Shown piece by piece: positions 35,063 through 36,813 of a stretch of DNA of 36,813 nucleotides. The notes under the pieces were generated by a model, which saw nothing but the letters and a program-made list of their open reading frames with translations, searched no databases and had not been told where the DNA came from. Numbering within the stretch: the first letter of the stretch is position 1; each line of letters starts with the position of its first letter. The stretch covers positions 1 through 36,813 of the forward strand of contig WJJM01000054.1 of assembly GCA_014729675.1 (NCBI GenBank), written 5' to 3'. This DNA is from Candidatus Woesearchaeota archaeon. Its GTDB lineage: Archaea; Nanobdellota; Nanobdellia; Woesearchaeales; WJKL01. Made by a program: the position numbers and the translations under genes.

Positions 35063-36415
35063 ATGCTGTCTCTACACACCACATTATCATACTATAAGAG
35101 AAGGGAGATCCAGGAAGAGATACTTCTGAATGCTCAGGATAGAGAGATAGCTATAAGATTCGGAGATAAAGGATTTGGCAAAAGGCCTGATGTTCTCAAC
35201 CATCCGGGAGATGTATTCGAGCTGGCAAGAAAAGGGGCAACATCATTTCATGCTTCTGAAGAAAGATGGACAAATCCACTCCAGCTTGATCCAGGGCTTA
35301 AGAAGAAGGAGATAGAGGCTCTTAGGAAAGGCTGGGACCTGGTTATAGATATAGACTGCCCCTATCTTGAATACAGCAAAGTAGCTGCAGACCTCATAGT
35401 CAAGGCTCTGAAGCATCACGGCATAGATTCAATATCTGTAAAATTTTCAGGCAATAAAGGATTTCATATAGGTGTCCCTTTTGAAGCTTTTCCTGAAAAA
35501 ATAGCAGGACAGGAGGTGAGCAGCATGTTTCCAGAGCAGACAAGGAACATAGCTTTTTATCTGAAAGAGATGACCAAAAATGTATTTGCAGCAAAGATAG
35601 CAGAGATGGAAGACCGAGACATCTCAAAGATAGCTGAAAGGGTCAAGAAGCCTATAAGCGAGATAACCACAGGGACAAAAGTAAGGATGCTTGATCCTGA
35701 AAAAATATTGGATATAGACACTATCCTGATATCTTCAAGACACCTCTATCGTATGCCTTATTCTTTGCATGAAAAATCAGGACTTGCATCCATTCCTGTA
35801 AAGCATGAAGATATATTGAATTTTAAGAAAGCATATGCGGATCCTAAAAAAGTTGTTCCTCTTAAAGAAGATCGTTTTTTGCATAGAGAGGTTCAGACAG
35901 CCAACCAGGCAAAGGATCTTTTTGACAAGTCTATAGCAGAAGCAATCAACAAGCAGGAAAAGACAGAGTTCAAGAAAAAGGAGATGGATTATGAGGATAT
36001 CCCTCAGACAGCAATCCCTGAAGATTTCTTCCCTCCCTGCATACAAAACATACTGAAAGGAATAGAAGACGGGAAGAAAAGGTCTTTATTTTTGCTTGTT
36101 AATTTCCTGACTTCAGCAGGATGGAGCTATGACAAGATAGAAGAAAGGCTGAGAGAATGGAACAAGAAAAACCCTGAACCCCTCAGAGAAAATCTCTTAG
36201 TCGGCCAGATAAGATATCACAAGCAGCACAAAAAGAAGATACTGCCTCCAAACTGCAAGAACCAGATGTACTATAAAGAGTTCGGTGTCTGCAAGCCAGA
36301 TAACTTATGTTCTAAGATAAAGAACCCTATCAATTACAGTAAGATAAAGACCCGGTTCTTGAATAAGAAAAAAGGTAAGAAGAAAGATAAAGTAGAGAAG
36401 AAAAAAGAATCTTGA
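35063..36415 (+). CDS. DNA primase, apparent fusion of PriS catalytic core with PriL Fe-S C-terminal domain
   Basis: DLVIDIDCP, VKFSGNKGFHIGVP (PriS); C-terminal FFPPCIQNILKGIEDGKKRSLFLLVNFL...PPNCKNQMYYKEFGVCKPDNLC (PriL Fe-S type). Confidence 0.85.
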   Translation: MLSLHTTLSYYKRREIQEEILLNAQDREIAIRFGDKGFGKRPDVLNHPGDVFELARKGATSFHASEERWTNPLQLDPGLKKKEIEALRKGWDLVIDIDCPYLEYSKVAADLIVKALKHHGIDSISVKFSGNKGFHIGVPFEAFPEKIAGQEVSSMFPEQTRNIAFYLKEMTKNVFAAKIAEMEDRDISKIAERVKKPISEITTGTKVRMLDPEKILDIDTILISSRHLYRMPYSLHEKSGLASIPVKHEDILNFKKAYADPKKVVPLKEDRFLHREVQTANQAKDLFDKSIAEAINKQEKTEFKKKEMDYEDIPQTAIPEDFFPPCIQNILKGIEDGKKRSLFLLVNFLTSAGWSYDKIEERLREWNKKNPEPLRENLLVGQIRYHKQHKKKILPPNCKNQMYYKEFGVCKPDNLCSKIKNPINYSKIKTRFLNKKKGKKKDKVEKKKES

Positions 36416-36610
36416 TTTTTAATCGTCTAGATTATTATTAAAATTGATATATTCTATATGGGGAATCTGTTTTCTTGTAGAAAGTGATAGGTGTAATTTT
36501 TTATTTGCCTTGCGTCTCCCGCGGAATTCGCAATTTCTCTAAGAGAATTCCCTCTCTCATACAAATCTTGAGGAACTATCAATTAGATATGATTTAATTG
36601 GCATGATAAA

Positions 36611-36664
36611 AATTAGATTTTTATTTTGTTCTCTTCGGGAAACTTCGAAGTCGGAAATCTAATT
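36611..36664. repeat. Inverted repeat near the IS200-like element end
   Basis: AATTAGATTT (36611-36620) / AAATCTAATT (36655-36664). Confidence 0.6.
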
Positions 36665-36680
36665 ATTACTGTATGAAGAA

Positions 36681-36700
36681 CCCCACAGCAAGCTGTGGGG
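36681..36700 (-). mobile_element. Subterminal hairpin of a probable IS200/IS605-type element
   Basis: CCCCACAGC-AA-GCTGTGGGG perfect 9-bp stem directly after the TnpA-like stop codon. Confidence 0.65.
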
Positions 36701-36702
36701 TA

Positions 36703-36813
36703 TCAGCCTAGAAACTTCTGCAGATTATAGTTCTTGTCCTTGTCCCCTTGCCGTTTAATGTATTTCTTCATATGTTCTAATCCTGCTGCTTTACCTATCG
36801 TACCTACAAATCC
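36703..36813 (-). CDS. tnpA: IS200-like Y1 transposase (TnpA), C-terminal fragment cut by the window edge
   Basis: Minus-strand GFVGTIGKAAGLEHMKKYIKRQGDKDKNYNLQKFLG* resembles Y1 transposase C-termini. Confidence 0.6.
   Translation of the reverse strand, partial: GFVGTIGKAAGLEHMKKYIKRQGDKDKNYNLQKFLG

Overview
The window is archaeal and most likely from a DPANN-type genome. Support: two bulge-helix-bulge (BHB) introns in one tRNA, archaeal PCNA, archaeal RNase J, a Hef-like helicase/nuclease, and a primase that appears to fuse PriS with a PriL Fe-S C-terminus. It splits into two parts. Positions 1 to about 19.8 kb are an AT-rich accessory island: a partial ParB-like gene, an NDT/SLOG-like putative effector, an orphan and apparently frameshifted HsdM, a GAF-like membrane protein inside a segment bounded by 40-bp perfect direct repeats, a Ser/Thr kinase-FGE fusion, DUF4238, a HerA-like ATPase-wHTH-nuclease operon, an XRE regulator with a papain/C39-like protein, ArdC, an RHH protein, an HNH-like protein, a PD-(D/E)XK-like protein and a Xer-type recombinase. 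Positions of about 19.9-36.4 kb are mostly core genes: LTD surface protein, AmrS radical SAM, a coiled-coil trio, tRNA-Leu, NUDIX, RNase J, PCNA, PRC-barrel, TraB, an S2P-like protein, Hef, Lrp-RAM, HtpX and primase. The core part is interrupted by one intact DDE IS element, and the end of an IS200-like element lies at the right edge. The strongest non-gene signals are the 40-bp direct repeat at the 3' end of a PRiA4_ORF3-like gene, a 122-nt long-stem inverted repeat beside ardC, two families of ~48-50 bp tandem repeats upstream of the Xer gene, a tRNA-Leu(CAA) with two introns whose BHB motifs can be paired by eye, and a 29-bp copy of that tRNA's 3' end 115 bp downstream. Family names come from motif recognition only; no database search was run.
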